Assembly (NCBI RefSeq): GCF_016907875.1
Contig: NZ_JAFBCU010000001.1
Span: forward strand, 434,001-498,000
Direction: 5' to 3'
DNA from: Arthrobacter roseus
Lineage (GTDB): Bacteria; Actinomycetota; Actinomycetes; Actinomycetales; Micrococcaceae
Length of the DNA: 64,000 bases
A program made the position numbers and the translations under genes. The number at the start of each line of letters is the position of its first letter. The stretch's first letter is position 1. The notes beneath the pieces were generated by a model that saw only the letters and a program-made list of their open reading frames with translations, did no database searches and was not told where the DNA came from. This document shows, piece after piece, positions 25,709 to 36,405 of the stretch.

Positions 25709-26542
25709 GTGATCCAGAGAGCCCCATACTTACAGCTCCTTGACGCCGCAACCGGTGCGCAACGGCAACTCGCCCTGGCCCACCGCGGCTACTCCCAGGC
25801 TGGTCACGAGAACTCGATGGCAGCCTTCGCCGCCGCGGTCGAGCTCGGCTACGGATTCGTGGAAACGGACGTGAACACCACGGCCGACGGCGTCCTGATG
25901 GCCTTCCACGACGACGTTCTGGACCGCGTCACGGACGGTACGGGCCGGATAGCAGATTACACGCGAGAAGAGCTCAGGTCCATCCGGATCGGGGGAATGG
26001 AGCCCATCCCCACCCTTGAGGAAATCCTCGTCCGCTGGCCGGAGCTCCGCCTGAACGTAGACGTCAAAGACGAAGCCGCCGCCGTACTGCTGGCCGAACT
26101 CATGCACCAGCACCAGGCGTGCGAGCGCGTCCTCGTGGCCTCGTTCTCCGACCGGCGGAGACTGAAAACCCTCCGTACGCTGCGACGCCTGCGCAAGGAA
26201 CGCGGCCTGAACTCGCAGGGAGCCGTGGCCAGTTCACCCGGGTATTGGGTGATGGCCGCCGTCGTACTCCTGGGCCGGCTGGGTCTGGCCCGGATGATCG
26301 CTCGGATGGCACGGATTCAGTGCGTTCAGGTTCCGCTGACCTATAAGGGGATGCGAGTGGTCACAGCGGGGTTTGTGCGCCGCTGCCACCGGGCGGGACT
26401 GCAGGTACATGTGTGGACCATCAACGATTCCTCGTGCATGAATGAGCTGCTGGACATCGGCGTCGACGGCATTCTCACGGATCGGGCAGACATCCTGGCC
26501 GGTGTCATGCGTGAGCGCGGGAACTGGCCCCAGGCGACTTAG
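25709..26542 (+). CDS. Glycerophosphodiester phosphodiesterase family protein
   Basis: 277 residues, GTG start. The GDPD TIM-barrel motifs are present: LALAHRGYSQAGHENSMAAF (the HRG catalytic His and the ENS Glu), FVETDVNTTADGVLMAFHDD (metal-binding E-x-D and second catalytic His) and, late, VHVWTINDSS and GVDGILTDR. It hydrolyses glycerophosphodiesters to glycerol-3-phosphate and an alcohol. No signal peptide, so it is cytoplasmic. The residues 165-210 region is hydrophobic (YWVMAAVVLLGRLGLARMIA) and may touch the membrane. Confidence 0.92.
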   Translation: MIQRAPYLQLLDAATGAQRQLALAHRGYSQAGHENSMAAFAAAVELGYGFVETDVNTTADGVLMAFHDDVLDRVTDGTGRIADYTREELRSIRIGGMEPIPTLEEILVRWPELRLNVDVKDEAAAVLLAELMHQHQACERVLVASFSDRRRLKTLRTLRRLRKERGLNSQGAVASSPGYWVMAAVVLLGRLGLARMIARMARIQCVQVPLTYKGMRVVTAGFVRRCHRAGLQVHVWTINDSSCMNELLDIGVDGILTDRADILAGVMRERGNWPQAT

Positions 26543-27540
26543 AAGACTCCGAGCGGTTTCAGCAGGTTCCGCAGATTGTCCAGCATTTTTGGACCATAGC
26601 GGCGCAGGTTCCGCTCGTCCGCCTGTTGCAATAACCGCATCCAGGACGCATACCGGTTCAGGCGCGCAAAACACATGGCCGGTTCCAACATGTACCGCAG
26701 CTCCGTGATGGGCGCGTACTGGGTCCAGTGCTCCAGATAGGCGTTCATAACCCTGCGAATTCGAAGGTCGTTGGCCGGTGCACGCCATTCCTCCATCATC
26801 ACGTTCAGAGGAACCAGCATCGAAGACAGCGGGTGGGCGCGGAATGAATCGGCGAAGTCAAAGTACTTCAGCGGCTCAGTGGAACTACCCGGGATGAAGG
26901 CGTTGTTGTGGTGGAGATCGTTGTGTTCGAGGGTCAGCGGAATACCCACGGAGGCCAGGGCATCTGCCGCCGCCGAAATCTCCGGTAGCTCTGCAGCGAT
27001 GGACGCGATCTCATCCGCACCCAGATGAATGGGGTGGTCCGCGGGCATCATGGCGTGCATGCCGAGTTGGTTTTCCACCCGGTTGGCGGCCGACGCCGGA
27101 TCCAGGGTGAACAGACCCGACTGGAACAGCTTTTCCTCATGCGGGATCAGCTGCAATTGCAAGTCAGCGAAGTCTGACACCACGCGGGACCAGAGGGTGT
27201 AGTCCGTACTTTTCAGCGTGGCCAGAGTGGCGCCGTGGTCCGGCGAAAGCATCCAGCCGCGCTCGGGCTCAATGGCCAGCGGCATCACCACGTGTTCAGG
27301 AACCAGTTCCGCCATCGCGGAAACTACAAGTGCCTCTGAGAACTGTCCCGGATTATTTTCCTTGAACCACAATTTGCCATGATCTGTGGGTACAACCAGC
27401 AGGGTGGACCAGAACTTGAACGGAGGCTGCTCGGTAGGCTCGGTCTGCTTCAGACCATAACTATCCAGCACGACGCCGATCCACGCCTGTGCTTCCGCGC
27501 GCCACTCAGCGCCTGCCCACCGATCAACCAATTCCGTCAC
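26539..27540 (-). CDS. Aminoglycoside-phosphotransferase/choline-kinase-like protein
   Basis: 333 residues. The kinase-like C-lobe has the Brenner motif LEHNDLHHNNAF (catalytic Asp) and the metal-binding YFDFADSF. N-terminal lobe strands (KFWSTLLVVPTDHGKLWFKENN) provide the ATP lysine in WFKE. The family phosphorylates small alcohols or antibiotics; a resistance role is not implied. It is convergent with and overlaps the glycerophosphodiesterase gene by 4 nt. Confidence 0.85.
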   Translation of the reverse strand: MTELVDRWAGAEWRAEAQAWIGVVLDSYGLKQTEPTEQPPFKFWSTLLVVPTDHGKLWFKENNPGQFSEALVVSAMAELVPEHVVMPLAIEPERGWMLSPDHGATLATLKSTDYTLWSRVVSDFADLQLQLIPHEEKLFQSGLFTLDPASAANRVENQLGMHAMMPADHPIHLGADEIASIAAELPEISAAADALASVGIPLTLEHNDLHHNNAFIPGSSTEPLKYFDFADSFRAHPLSSMLVPLNVMMEEWRAPANDLRIRRVMNAYLEHWTQYAPITELRYMLEPAMCFARLNRYASWMRLLQQADERNLRRYGPKMLDNLRNLLKPLGVF

Positions 27541-27558
27541 AGGTTTGAGTCTATTGCG

Positions 27559-28866
27559 CTAGCCGAGCTTGCTTGGCACCCCGCCGGTATCATCGGGCGA
27601 ATCGACGGATTCGGTGCCCCGCCAACGGGCGATTGCCGTCATCCCGTGGAAGATCAGCAGGGCTGCCGCCGTACCGAGCGCAATGCCCTCAAACCGTAGA
27701 TCTCCCACCGTCCAGGTGAAGTTGGCGATGCCGATGATCAGCGAAACACCGGCTACGGAGAGGTTGATGGGGTTGGAGAAGTTGACCCGATTCTGAACCC
27801 AGATCCGTACCCCGAGGATGCCGATCATTCCGTACAGCACCACGCCCGCACCACCGAGTACGCCAGCTGGCACGGTAGCGATCACTGCCCCGAACTTTGG
27901 GAAGAGACTGAGTAGGACGGCCACTATCCCGGCCACCCAGTAGGCTGCCGTCGAGTACACGCGCGACGCCGCCATCACACCGATATTCTCGGCGTACGTG
28001 GTGGTTCCGGAGCCTCCGCCAGCACCGGCGAGCATAGTGGCAAGCCCATCGGCCATCAGCGCCCGGCCGGTCACAGGGTCCAGATCACGCCCGGTCATCG
28101 ACGCCACGGACTTCACATGGCCAATATTTTCGGCAACCAGGACCAACACCACGGGGACAAAAAGTCCGACGACGGACAGGTGGAATTCCGGTGTGTGGAA
28201 CTCCGGCAGACCCACCCAGGCGGCCTCATTGATGGCAGCGAAATTCACCTCTCCGCGCAGTATGGCCACTAGGTATCCCACCAGAACGCCGACCAGAATC
28301 GACAGTCGGCCCAGGATGCCGCGGAACAGCACGGTGGTCAGAAGGATGGCAATGACGGTTGCCAGCGCTGTAATTGGTGCCTTGTCGAAGCTGTCTTTGG
28401 CAGTGGGCGCCAGGTTCAGGCCGATCAGTGCCACGATGGAACCGGTGACGACCGGAGGCATGACCAGCTGAATCCAGTGCGGTCCGGCTTTGTGGACCAC
28501 AAGACCGATGAGCGCCAGAACAGCACCGGCCATGATGATGCCGCCCAGGGCACCGGCCATGCCGTAGTCCGACTGCGCTGCCGCAATGGGTGCGATGAAC
28601 GCAAAGCTCGAGCCCAGATAGCTCGGCACCCTACCCGCGGTAATCACCAGAAAAAGGATGGTGCCTACGCCGGAGAAAAACAGGGTGGTCGACGGCGGGA
28701 AACCCGTGATCAGGGGAACCAGAAAAGTGGCACCAAACATCGCAACAACATGTTGGGCGCCGATGCCGATGGTCCGCGGCCAGCTCAACCGCTCATCCGG
28801 TGCAACGTAACTATCCGGGCGAACTGTCTTCCCATCGCCGTGGAGAGTCCAGTTAGTACCCAGCAT
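27559..28866 (-). CDS. Uracil/nucleobase:cation symporter, NCS2 family
   Basis: 435 residues from the ATG at 28866, with GAAAGG 6 nt upstream; nine more in-frame codons upstream lack such a site. About 14 membrane segments. NCS2 landmarks are IGAQHVVAMFGATFLVPLITG in TM1, ENIGHVKSVASMTGRDLDP in TM8, and GAGGGSGTTTYAENIGVMA in TM10, where TTTYAENIG is the uracil-permease (UraA/PyrP/RutG) form. It probably imports uracil. A RutE-like reductase lies directly upstream on the same strand. Confidence 0.92.
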   Translation of the reverse strand: MLGTNWTLHGDGKTVRPDSYVAPDERLSWPRTIGIGAQHVVAMFGATFLVPLITGFPPSTTLFFSGVGTILFLVITAGRVPSYLGSSFAFIAPIAAAQSDYGMAGALGGIIMAGAVLALIGLVVHKAGPHWIQLVMPPVVTGSIVALIGLNLAPTAKDSFDKAPITALATVIAILLTTVLFRGILGRLSILVGVLVGYLVAILRGEVNFAAINEAAWVGLPEFHTPEFHLSVVGLFVPVVLVLVAENIGHVKSVASMTGRDLDPVTGRALMADGLATMLAGAGGGSGTTTYAENIGVMAASRVYSTAAYWVAGIVAVLLSLFPKFGAVIATVPAGVLGGAGVVLYGMIGILGVRIWVQNRVNFSNPINLSVAGVSLIIGIANFTWTVGDLRFEGIALGTAAALLIFHGMTAIARWRGTESVDSPDDTGGVPSKLG

Positions 28867-28937
28867 GTGATGCCTTTCGGTAGGTTTCCACAACGCCGCC
28901 AGTGGGCGCCGTCGAAAATCCTACCGTGCCGGAGAGG

Positions 28938-29570
28938 CTAGACCGTTGTTGTTGCCACCTCGTAGTCAAGCCGGGGGCGCCGGTCATGCCAGGCATTCTC
29001 ACCGGGCTTGCCGAGGTTGATCACCATGAAGGTCTGGTTGGTAGTGCCGCCGTGGAAATCGGCGTCGACCCCCAAGGTGTTAAAGCCGGCCATGGGACCG
29101 GCCGCGAGGCCCACCGTACGAGCGGCCATGATGAAGTAGGCGGCCTGAAGATGGCCGTTGTCGTTGCCCATGGACAGTCGTGCAGCCTCGTTGTCATCAA
29201 ACGCGGCCTTGCGCTCGGCTGCGTGCGGGAACAGCGCAGGAAGATGCTCGTGCCAGTGGGTGTCGAAGCTCAGGATCGCCGCCATGGGAGCAGCCGCAGT
29301 TTTTGCAGCGTTACCGCCAGCCATGTGCGAGACCAGAGTTGCACGTGCCGTCTCCGACTTCACCCAGGTGATGCGCATCGGCTGGATATTCATGGCAGTG
29401 GGCCCCATTTTGGTGAGCTCGTAGATGGCGCGCATCTGCTCCTCCGTCACGGGTTCATCTGTGAAGGCGTTGGCCGTGCGTGCTTCCAGGAACAGAGTGT
29501 CCACTGCCTCACTGTTCAGGATCAGCTGGTCCTGAAGGATGAACTCGTCCACGATCACATCGACGCTCAT
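28938..29570 (-). CDS. Malonic semialdehyde reductase-like nitroreductase (RutE/HadB family)
   Basis: 210 residues from the ATG at 29568-29570 (AAAGG upstream; the in-frame codons before it lack a site). It is an FMN nitroreductase-fold protein with FLEARTANAFTDEPVTEEQM, MGPTAMNIQPMRITWV and, near the end, FMVINLGKPGENAWHDRRPR, the RutE-type ending. In E. coli RutE reduces malonic semialdehyde from pyrimidine breakdown to 3-hydroxypropionate. The gene is followed after 71 nt by the uracil-type permease; no other rut gene is in the window. Confidence 0.85.
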   Translation of the reverse strand: MSVDVIVDEFILQDQLILNSEAVDTLFLEARTANAFTDEPVTEEQMRAIYELTKMGPTAMNIQPMRITWVKSETARATLVSHMAGGNAAKTAAAPMAAILSFDTHWHEHLPALFPHAAERKAAFDDNEAARLSMGNDNGHLQAAYFIMAARTVGLAAGPMAGFNTLGVDADFHGGTTNQTFMVINLGKPGENAWHDRRPRLDYEVATTTV

Positions 29571-29687
29571 GGTGCTGCCTTTCACTGGAGAAAATCATCT
29601 CGCTAGTGGCAGCGTCCACGGGCGGGGCCTGATTCCTGGCCCGGGTGTGAATTGGTTCACCTAGCACTACGGCCGCGTATAGTTCTT

Positions 29688-30701
29688 CTATTCCTTCCGT
29701 GACTCGGAGTCAATCGGCATGGGTGTATTGGGACGTGGTGGGTTTCCGCGCGTCTTGAGCAGGCTAGCGACAGTGGCTACGGCGATCGTGGCGCCGATGA
29801 AGAGCAGTGAAAACGAGATGGGGATCTCGGGGACCCACAGCAGGGGATGCCCGTCGTTGATGAACGACAACTCGTTGACGTGCAGGGCGTGGAAGACTAG
29901 CTTTACACCGATGAACGCGAGGATGACCGCGAGGCCCTGTGCGAGGTAGACCAGACGCTGGAGCAATCCGCCGATGAGGAAGAACAGCTGTCGAAGCCCC
30001 ATCAGTGCGAACGCGTTAGCGGTGAACACAATGTACGCCTCGCTGGTGAGCCCGTAGATGGCAGGGATCGAATCGACCGCGAAGATGAGGTCGACGAAGC
30101 CGATAGCGACGATGGTGAGCAGCATCGGGGTGACAAACCGTTTACCGTCCTTCTTTACGGTGAGTTTGTCTTCGTGGTACTCGTCGGTCACCGCGAGGTG
30201 GCGGCGCACGAAGCGCATAAAACGGTTATTAGCAGGGTCTGTTTCGTGGCTGGAGAATGCCTGCCGGTAGGCCAGAAAAAGCAGCAGAGCGCCGAAGATG
30301 TAAAAGATCCAGGATAGATTCTCAATCAGAGTGGCGCCGACCGCGATGAAACCACCGCGGAGGATAAGAGCAATGATGATACCGATCATCAGCACCTTCT
30401 GCTGGTAGATCTTCGGTACGGCGAACGCGCCCATGACAAGCAGGAACACGAAGAGGTTGTCGATCGAGAGGGCCTTCTCGGTGAGGTATCCGGCAAAGTA
30501 CTCGCCGCCGAATGTCCAACCAGAGACCACACCGATGCCGATGCCGAATAGCAGCGCAAGCCCGATGTAGAACGCCGACCAGCGCGCAGACTCACCGATA
30601 GTCGGCTCGTGGGGTTTACGAACGTGGGCGAAGAACTCGTAGACGAAGAAGACGATCGTCACAGCAATAGTGATGACCCAGACCAAGAGTGTGACCTGCA
30701 T
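29688..30701 (-). CDS. TerC/Alx-family metal-handling membrane protein
   Basis: 337 residues from the ATG at 30699-30701, 7 nt after TTTGGAG (the in-frame TTG at 30713 is less likely). About nine helices. Family landmarks are EYFAGYLTEKALSIDNLFVFLLVM, with acidic residues in the membrane helices, and DLIFAVDSIPAIYGLT, with the paired Asp motif. TerC/Alx/MeeF-type proteins export Mn2+ or load it onto secreted proteins. The yybP-ykoY riboswitch at 30738-30849 directly upstream supports Mn2+ control and a manganese-homeostasis role. Confidence 0.95.
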   Translation of the reverse strand: MQVTLLVWVITIAVTIVFFVYEFFAHVRKPHEPTIGESARWSAFYIGLALLFGIGIGVVSGWTFGGEYFAGYLTEKALSIDNLFVFLLVMGAFAVPKIYQQKVLMIGIIIALILRGGFIAVGATLIENLSWIFYIFGALLLFLAYRQAFSSHETDPANNRFMRFVRRHLAVTDEYHEDKLTVKKDGKRFVTPMLLTIVAIGFVDLIFAVDSIPAIYGLTSEAYIVFTANAFALMGLRQLFFLIGGLLQRLVYLAQGLAVILAFIGVKLVFHALHVNELSFINDGHPLLWVPEIPISFSLLFIGATIAVATVASLLKTRGNPPRPNTPMPIDSESRKE

Positions 30702-30718
30702 GGGGTGCTCCAAAGCAA

Positions 30719-30739
30719 TTGGCGTGGATATGGCGCCAA
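30719..30739 (-). promoter_or_regulatory. Hairpin overlapping the riboswitch P1 3' strand (putative expression platform)
   Basis: In the message TTGGCG (30739-30734) can pair with CGCCAA (30724-30719) across a 9-nt loop; the sequence then runs TTGCTTTGGAGC, with the terC ribosome site. The 5' arm includes the last bases of the riboswitch closing helix (ACCUUGG), so P1 and this hairpin exclude each other. Whether it ends transcription or only masks the ribosome site is not clear; the T content after it is modest. Confidence 0.5.
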
Positions 30740-30849
30740 GGTCTCCTCCGTTCAGACCGGATTAAATGAGTCCAGTTCAGAACCGGTGGCCCGGAATGCA
30801 GTGGTGCATTCGTATTGACGGGCCGACCGCGGGCGGGAGTACTCCCCTT
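30738..30849 (-). promoter_or_regulatory. yybP-ykoY (Mn2+-sensing) riboswitch upstream of terC
   Basis: In the message the element begins AAGGGGAGTA (30849-30840) and ends CTGAACGGAGGAGACCTT (30755-30738). The closing helix AAGG/CCTT, the GGGGAGTA loop L1, the internal GTCAATACG segment and the L3 loop GGAGGAGA are the conserved parts of this class, in which L1 and L3 dock around Mn2+. The length of 112 nt is normal. It begins 20 nt after the pgm stop and precedes a TerC-family gene, the usual target. Ligand Mn2+ is established for the class; function here is inferred. Confidence 0.88.
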
Positions 30850-30869
30850 GTTCTATGACAGTCTAACTA

Positions 30870-32510
30870 CTAGCCGATGGCGTCGTCCACCAGAGCCTTT
30901 GCCTCAGCCTGCACTTGAGCCAGGTGTTCATCACCTCGGAAAGACTCCGCATAAATTTTATAGACGTCCTCCGTTCCCGAGGGCCGCGCCGCAAACCAGG
31001 CGTTCTCGGTGGTCACCTTCAACCCGCCGATCGCGGCACCGTTCCCCGGCGCCTCCGTCAACCGTGCAGTAATTTCTTCGCCCGCCAGTGTGGACACGGA
31101 AACGTCCGACGGCGATAGCCGGCCCAACGCGGCCTTCTGCTCGCGGGTGGCGGCAGCATCAACGCGGGCGTACGACGGCGACCCAAACTCAGTGGTCAGC
31201 CCTGCGTACCGCTGCGACGGGGATTCTCCCGTGACCGCTGTTATTTCGGCGGCGAGCAGCGCCAGCAGAATACCGTCCTTATCCGTGGTCCACGGGGTGC
31301 CATCGAGTCTCAAGAATGACGCCCCCGCCGATTCCTCGCCGCCGAAAGCACCCTCTCCGGACAGCAGCCCCGGAACGAACCACTTGAACCCCACCGGAAC
31401 CTCCACCAGCCTGCGGCCCAGTTTCCCGGCAACTCTGTCGATCATCGACGACGATACAAGGGTCTTGCCCACCGACGCATCTGACCTCCAGCCTTCACGG
31501 TTCCGGTACAGGTAATCGATAGCCACGGCCAGATAGTGATTCGGATTCATCAGGCCCGCGTCCGGGGTGACGATCCCGTGCCGGTCGGCGTCGGCGTCGT
31601 TCCCCGTGGCAATGTCGTAGCCCGCGCCCCCGGACATCGTCTGGATGAGTGAGGCCATGGCCGACGGCGAAGAACAATCCATCCGGATCTTCCCGTCCCA
31701 GTCCAACGTCATGAAACCCCACTGCGGATCTACTTTCGGGTTCACGACCGTCAAATCAAGGTTGTGGCGCTCGCCGATAGCACCCCAGTAATCAACGGAC
31801 GCTCCGCCCATGGGGTCTGCTCCAATGCGGATCCCGGCGTTCCGCACCGCATCCAGATTCAGAACTGAGGGAAGATCTTCTACGTAGTTCTGGAGGAAAT
31901 CGTAGGTTCCAACATGATCAGATTTCCGGGCTTCGGCCAGCGGTATCCGCAGCACATGGCCAAGACCGGATTCCAGGTGCTCATTGGCGCGGGCAGCTAT
32001 CCATGAGGTGGCGTCCGAATCTGCGGGGCCGCCGTGCGGTGGGTTGTATTTGAAGCCGCCGTCTCCCGGGGGATTGTGCGACGGCGTCACCACGATTCCG
32101 TCGGCCTGTTCCCTCTGCGACGAGTTGTGTTGAAGGATGGCGTGTGAAACAGCCGGTGTGGGGGTGAAACCATTGCGGGCGTCCACGAGCACGCGGACAC
32201 GGTTGGCCGCAAGAACCTCAAGGGCAGTGTTCTCTGCCGGCTCACTCAGGGCGTGCGTATCCTTGCCCATGAACAAGGGGCCGGTGATGCCTTGTCCCTG
32301 TCGGTACTCAATGATCGCTTGCGTGGTCGCAGCAATATGAGCCTCGTTGAAGGACCGTTTAAGCGATGAACCGCGATGGCCTGATGTTCCGAACGCCACC
32401 CTCTCATCCGGGTTCGACGTGTCTGGGACGTCGTCGAAATACGCGTCCAGGAGAGCGGAGATATCGACGAGGTCGCTGGGCTGGGCTACGGTGCCTGCAC
32501 GTTTATCCAT
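30870..32510 (-). CDS. pgm: Phosphoglucomutase (alpha-D-glucose phosphate-specific)
   Basis: 546 residues from the ATG at 32508-32510, the usual length; the frame stays open upstream but only over the divergent DUF4190 gene. It interconverts glucose-1-P and glucose-6-P. The active-site phosphoserine is Ser144 in [10 protein letters not shown]; the metal loop is [10 protein letters not shown]; the sugar-binding loop [10 protein letters not shown] and the phosphate-binding [12 protein letters not shown] are all present. FGTSGHRG near residue 40 is the N-terminal signature. No clear Shine-Dalgarno is seen. Confidence 0.97.
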   Translation of the reverse strand: MDKRAGTVAQPSDLVDISALLDAYFDDVPDTSNPDERVAFGTSGHRGSSLKRSFNEAHIAATTQAIIEYRQGQGITGPLFMGKDTHALSEPAENTALEVLAANRVRVLVDARNGFTPTPAVSHAILQHNSSQREQADGIVVTPSHNPPGDGGFKYNPPHGGPADSDATSWIAARANEHLESGLGHVLRIPLAEARKSDHVGTYDFLQNYVEDLPSVLNLDAVRNAGIRIGADPMGGASVDYWGAIGERHNLDLTVVNPKVDPQWGFMTLDWDGKIRMDCSSPSAMASLIQTMSGGAGYDIATGNDADADRHGIVTPDAGLMNPNHYLAVAIDYLYRNREGWRSDASVGKTLVSSSMIDRVAGKLGRRLVEVPVGFKWFVPGLLSGEGAFGGEESAGASFLRLDGTPWTTDKDGILLALLAAEITAVTGESPSQRYAGLTTEFGSPSYARVDAAATREQKAALGRLSPSDVSVSTLAGEEITARLTEAPGNGAAIGGLKVTTENAWFAARPSGTEDVYKIYAESFRGDEHLAQVQAEAKALVDDAIG

Positions 32511-32585
32511 GGGATCAGCATGCCAAAGAATTGCTCCAGATGCTGCGGATAGACTGGAGAGGATTTGTATCAGCGGAGGGACAGC

Positions 32586-33095
32586 ATGAGCAGCAGTACT
32601 AACGAGCCGAGCGGCGGGGACGGGCACGACGACGCCTCTGCGCCTCCGCACCCGCATTCCAACCCTTATGCCGAGCAGGGGTACCAGGGCCAGTCTTACC
32701 AAGGACAGTCTTATCAGGGTCCGCCTCCCGGTGAGAACCAGTACCAGCAGTACCCGCAGCAGTACGGGCCGCAGCCGGGTTATTACCCACCGGCGTACGG
32801 GCAGCCCGTATACATGATGCCGCCAGCGGCACCGAAGAATCTGAGCATCACATCGCTGGTCCTCGGCGTCGCATCCATGGTGGGATTCGCATTCTTTCTG
32901 GTCCCGCAGGTGCTGGCCGTCATTTTTGGGCATCTTGGTTTGAAGCGCGAGCCCGAGGGCAGGGGCATGGCTATTGGCGGTCTTGTCATGGGGTATATCT
33001 GCATCGCCGGATGGCTCGCCGTCGTGATCTTGTACGCCTTGATTATCGGTATGGCGCTGAGTACCTCGGAGATCAGCGACTCGTACAACACCTAG
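32586..33095 (+). CDS. DUF4190-type membrane protein with Tyr/Gln/Pro-rich N-terminus
   Basis: 169 residues from the ATG at 32586, 4 nt after CGGAGGGA. The first about 90 residues are low complexity, with a short repeat ([12 protein letters not shown]) and many Pro, Gln, Tyr. The second half has two membrane helices ([26 protein letters not shown], then [24 protein letters not shown]) with [19 protein letters not shown] between, which is the DUF4190 pattern. Role unknown; such proteins are abundant in actinobacterial membranes. Confidence 0.85.
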   Translation: MSSSTNEPSGGDGHDDASAPPHPHSNPYAEQGYQGQSYQGQSYQGPPPGENQYQQYPQQYGPQPGYYPPAYGQPVYMMPPAAPKNLSITSLVLGVASMVGFAFFLVPQVLAVIFGHLGLKREPEGRGMAIGGLVMGYICIAGWLAVVILYALIIGMALSTSEISDSYNT

Positions 33096-33108
33096 CCCTC
33101 CCCTCCAG

Positions 33109-33177
33109 CCGAAGTCACCCTTTGTCGACGAGGTCACCCCGGCGCGGGGTGTCCTCGCGGCTCAGGGGTGACCTCGG
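33109..33177 (+). repeat. Dispersed palindromic element, copy 2 (best preserved)
   Basis: The outer arms CCGAAGTCACCC (33109-33120) and GGGTGACCTCGG (33166-33177) pair with one mismatch. Inside, CGAGGTCACCCCG (33129-33141) and CGGGGTGTCCTCG (33145-33157) pair with one T-T mismatch around a 3-nt loop. The result is a hairpin nested within a longer hairpin. It lies between the stops of two convergent genes. Confidence 0.9.
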
Positions 33178-33192
33178 CCGGGGCGGACAGAG

Positions 33193-34716
33193 CTAGAGGA
33201 TGATCTCGCGCTTGAGGATCTTGCCGGTCGGGCCCTTCGGCAGCTCATCCGTCAGCACAATTCGCCGCGGGTACTTGTACGCAGCAACCCGTTCCTTGGC
33301 GAAGTCCTGGATTTCCTGCAGCAGGGTTTCCGTCGCCGAATCGCTGTCTGGCCGGTATTCCGGCTTCAGCCCGACGACGGCCACAATCTCCTCGCCCTGC
33401 ATATCATCCGGCACGCCAATGACGGCAGCTTCGGCGACGGCGGGGTGGCTGTACAGGACTTCCTCAACCTCGCGCGGATAAACGTTGTATCCGCCGCGAA
33501 GGATCATGTCTTTCTTGCGGTCGACGATGAAAATGTTCCCCGCCTCATCGAAGCGAGCAAGGTCACCGGTGCGGAACCAGCCATCAGGGATAGCGGCGGC
33601 CGTAGCGTCGTCGTTGTTCCAGTACCCCTTCATGACGCACTCGCCGCGGACGGACAGTTCCCCGACGTCGCCCGTTGCCACATCGTTGCCGTCTCCGTCA
33701 AGCATGCGTACCTCCACACCCTGCACTGGAGTCCCGATGGAACCGGGCTGACGCTCACGGTCCTTCCGATTGAAGCTGACGACGGGAGACGTCTCGGACA
33801 GGCCGTAGCCCTCAAGCAGGTCCGCGCCGAAGACCTCTTCGAATTCGCGCAGGATCTCCACCGGCAGGGCAGAGCCCCCGGAGACAGCAGTTTTCAGGGA
33901 CGAGACATCCGCGCTCTTTATCGACGGATGCCGCAGCATGGCAATGTACATCGTGGGCACACCCGCGAAGATCGTGACCGCGTCCCGTTTGATGACCTCG
34001 AGTGCCTTGGCCGGGTCGAACCGCGGCATCAACGTCACCGTTGCGCCAGTGGCAACAGCGGCGTTGAGGGCGCACGTCTGCCCGAAGACGTGGAAGAACG
34101 GGAGACCACCGAAAATCACTTCGCCAGCGTCGATGCCAATGAGCTGACCCGAAACGGAGGCGTTGGATATGAGGTTCGCGTGCGTCAGTGCCGCGCCCTT
34201 GGGGCGACCGGTGGTGCCGGACGTGTAAAGGAGCACCGCGACGTCGTCGTCTGCTGCTTCTGCCACTTCAGGCCGTGGGGCGGCCTGCATGAGTTGCTGC
34301 ATGAACGTTCCGCCGTCGACGGTGATGACTTCGATGGGACCGCCCTGGTCCGCTGAGGAGGTCTCGGCGCCGCTGAGCACTTCCGCAGCGACGCCGTCCC
34401 AGGCAAATACCACGCGCGCGCCCGAATCCGTGAGGTGGTAGGCGACTTCTCGGGCCTTGAGCAGTGGGTTCATGGGGACCACCACCGCCCCGTATCGCAA
34501 CACCCCGTAGTAAATGAATGCCATCTGAGGGATGTTAGGCATGATGAGCGCAACCCGATCGCCCGGTTTGACGCCCTTCTGCCCCAGAACCGTGGAAACC
34601 CGCTGGCTCATTTGCTCCAGCGCAGCATACGACAGTTCGACGTCGTCGAGCTTGATCGCGACAGTTTCCGGGTATTTCGCTGCGGTAGAAACAAGGTTAG
34701 TGGCGAGGTTGGGCAT
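33193..34716 (-). CDS. Long-chain fatty-acid--CoA ligase / AMP-dependent synthetase
   Basis: 507 residues from the ATG at 34714-34716, 6 nt after CAGGAGA; the longer in-frame start has no such site. ANL-superfamily motifs are present: P-loop LLYTSGTTGRPKGAAL, LLEGYGLSETSPV, GWFRTGDLARFDEAGNIFIVDRKKDMI and GGYNVYPREVEE, with the C-terminal catalytic Lys in GPTGKILKREI. It activates an acyl chain with ATP and CoA. It is similar to FadD-type ligases; substrate chain length is not resolved. It is downstream of the POT transporter on the same strand but separated by a perfect hairpin. Confidence 0.92.
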   Translation of the reverse strand: MPNLATNLVSTAAKYPETVAIKLDDVELSYAALEQMSQRVSTVLGQKGVKPGDRVALIMPNIPQMAFIYYGVLRYGAVVVPMNPLLKAREVAYHLTDSGARVVFAWDGVAAEVLSGAETSSADQGGPIEVITVDGGTFMQQLMQAAPRPEVAEAADDDVAVLLYTSGTTGRPKGAALTHANLISNASVSGQLIGIDAGEVIFGGLPFFHVFGQTCALNAAVATGATVTLMPRFDPAKALEVIKRDAVTIFAGVPTMYIAMLRHPSIKSADVSSLKTAVSGGSALPVEILREFEEVFGADLLEGYGLSETSPVVSFNRKDRERQPGSIGTPVQGVEVRMLDGDGNDVATGDVGELSVRGECVMKGYWNNDDATAAAIPDGWFRTGDLARFDEAGNIFIVDRKKDMILRGGYNVYPREVEEVLYSHPAVAEAAVIGVPDDMQGEEIVAVVGLKPEYRPDSDSATETLLQEIQDFAKERVAAYKYPRRIVLTDELPKGPTGKILKREIIL

Positions 34717-34786
34717 GTGGGTCTCCTGAGCGTGGATGCATCCTACTAATGAGTAACATTCTGTGTCATGCCTCACATCCGCGCAA

Positions 34787-34826
34787 CTCTGAGGTCACCC
34801 CTCAACAATAGGGGGTGACCTCAGAG
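34787..34826 (-). repeat. Dispersed palindromic element, copy 3 (single hairpin)
   Basis: CTCTGAGGTCACCCC (34787-34801) and GGGGTGACCTCAGAG (34812-34826) pair perfectly over 15 bp with a 10-nt loop. It has the same GAGGTCACCCC core as the other copies but lacks the inner part. It lies between the stop of the POT gene and the start of the acyl-CoA ligase gene on the same strand, and could act as a terminator or attenuator. Confidence 0.85.
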
Positions 34827-34869
34827 AAAGACCCTGACTTCAAGAACCGAAAAGCACCAGCAGGAGCGT

Positions 34870-36339
<1,470 letters not shown>

Positions 36340-36405
36340 TTCTACTATGTTGCCACTCACCTTGTGGACTGTCATATCCCTTTTCATGAGGAGGCATTAT
36401 GCTGG

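Noticed and set aside
32511-33137. N-terminal extension of phosphoglucomutase to 755 residues
   Set aside because: The extra 209 residues are antisense to the DUF4190 gene and unlike any mutase; the normal family length is met from the ATG at 32510.
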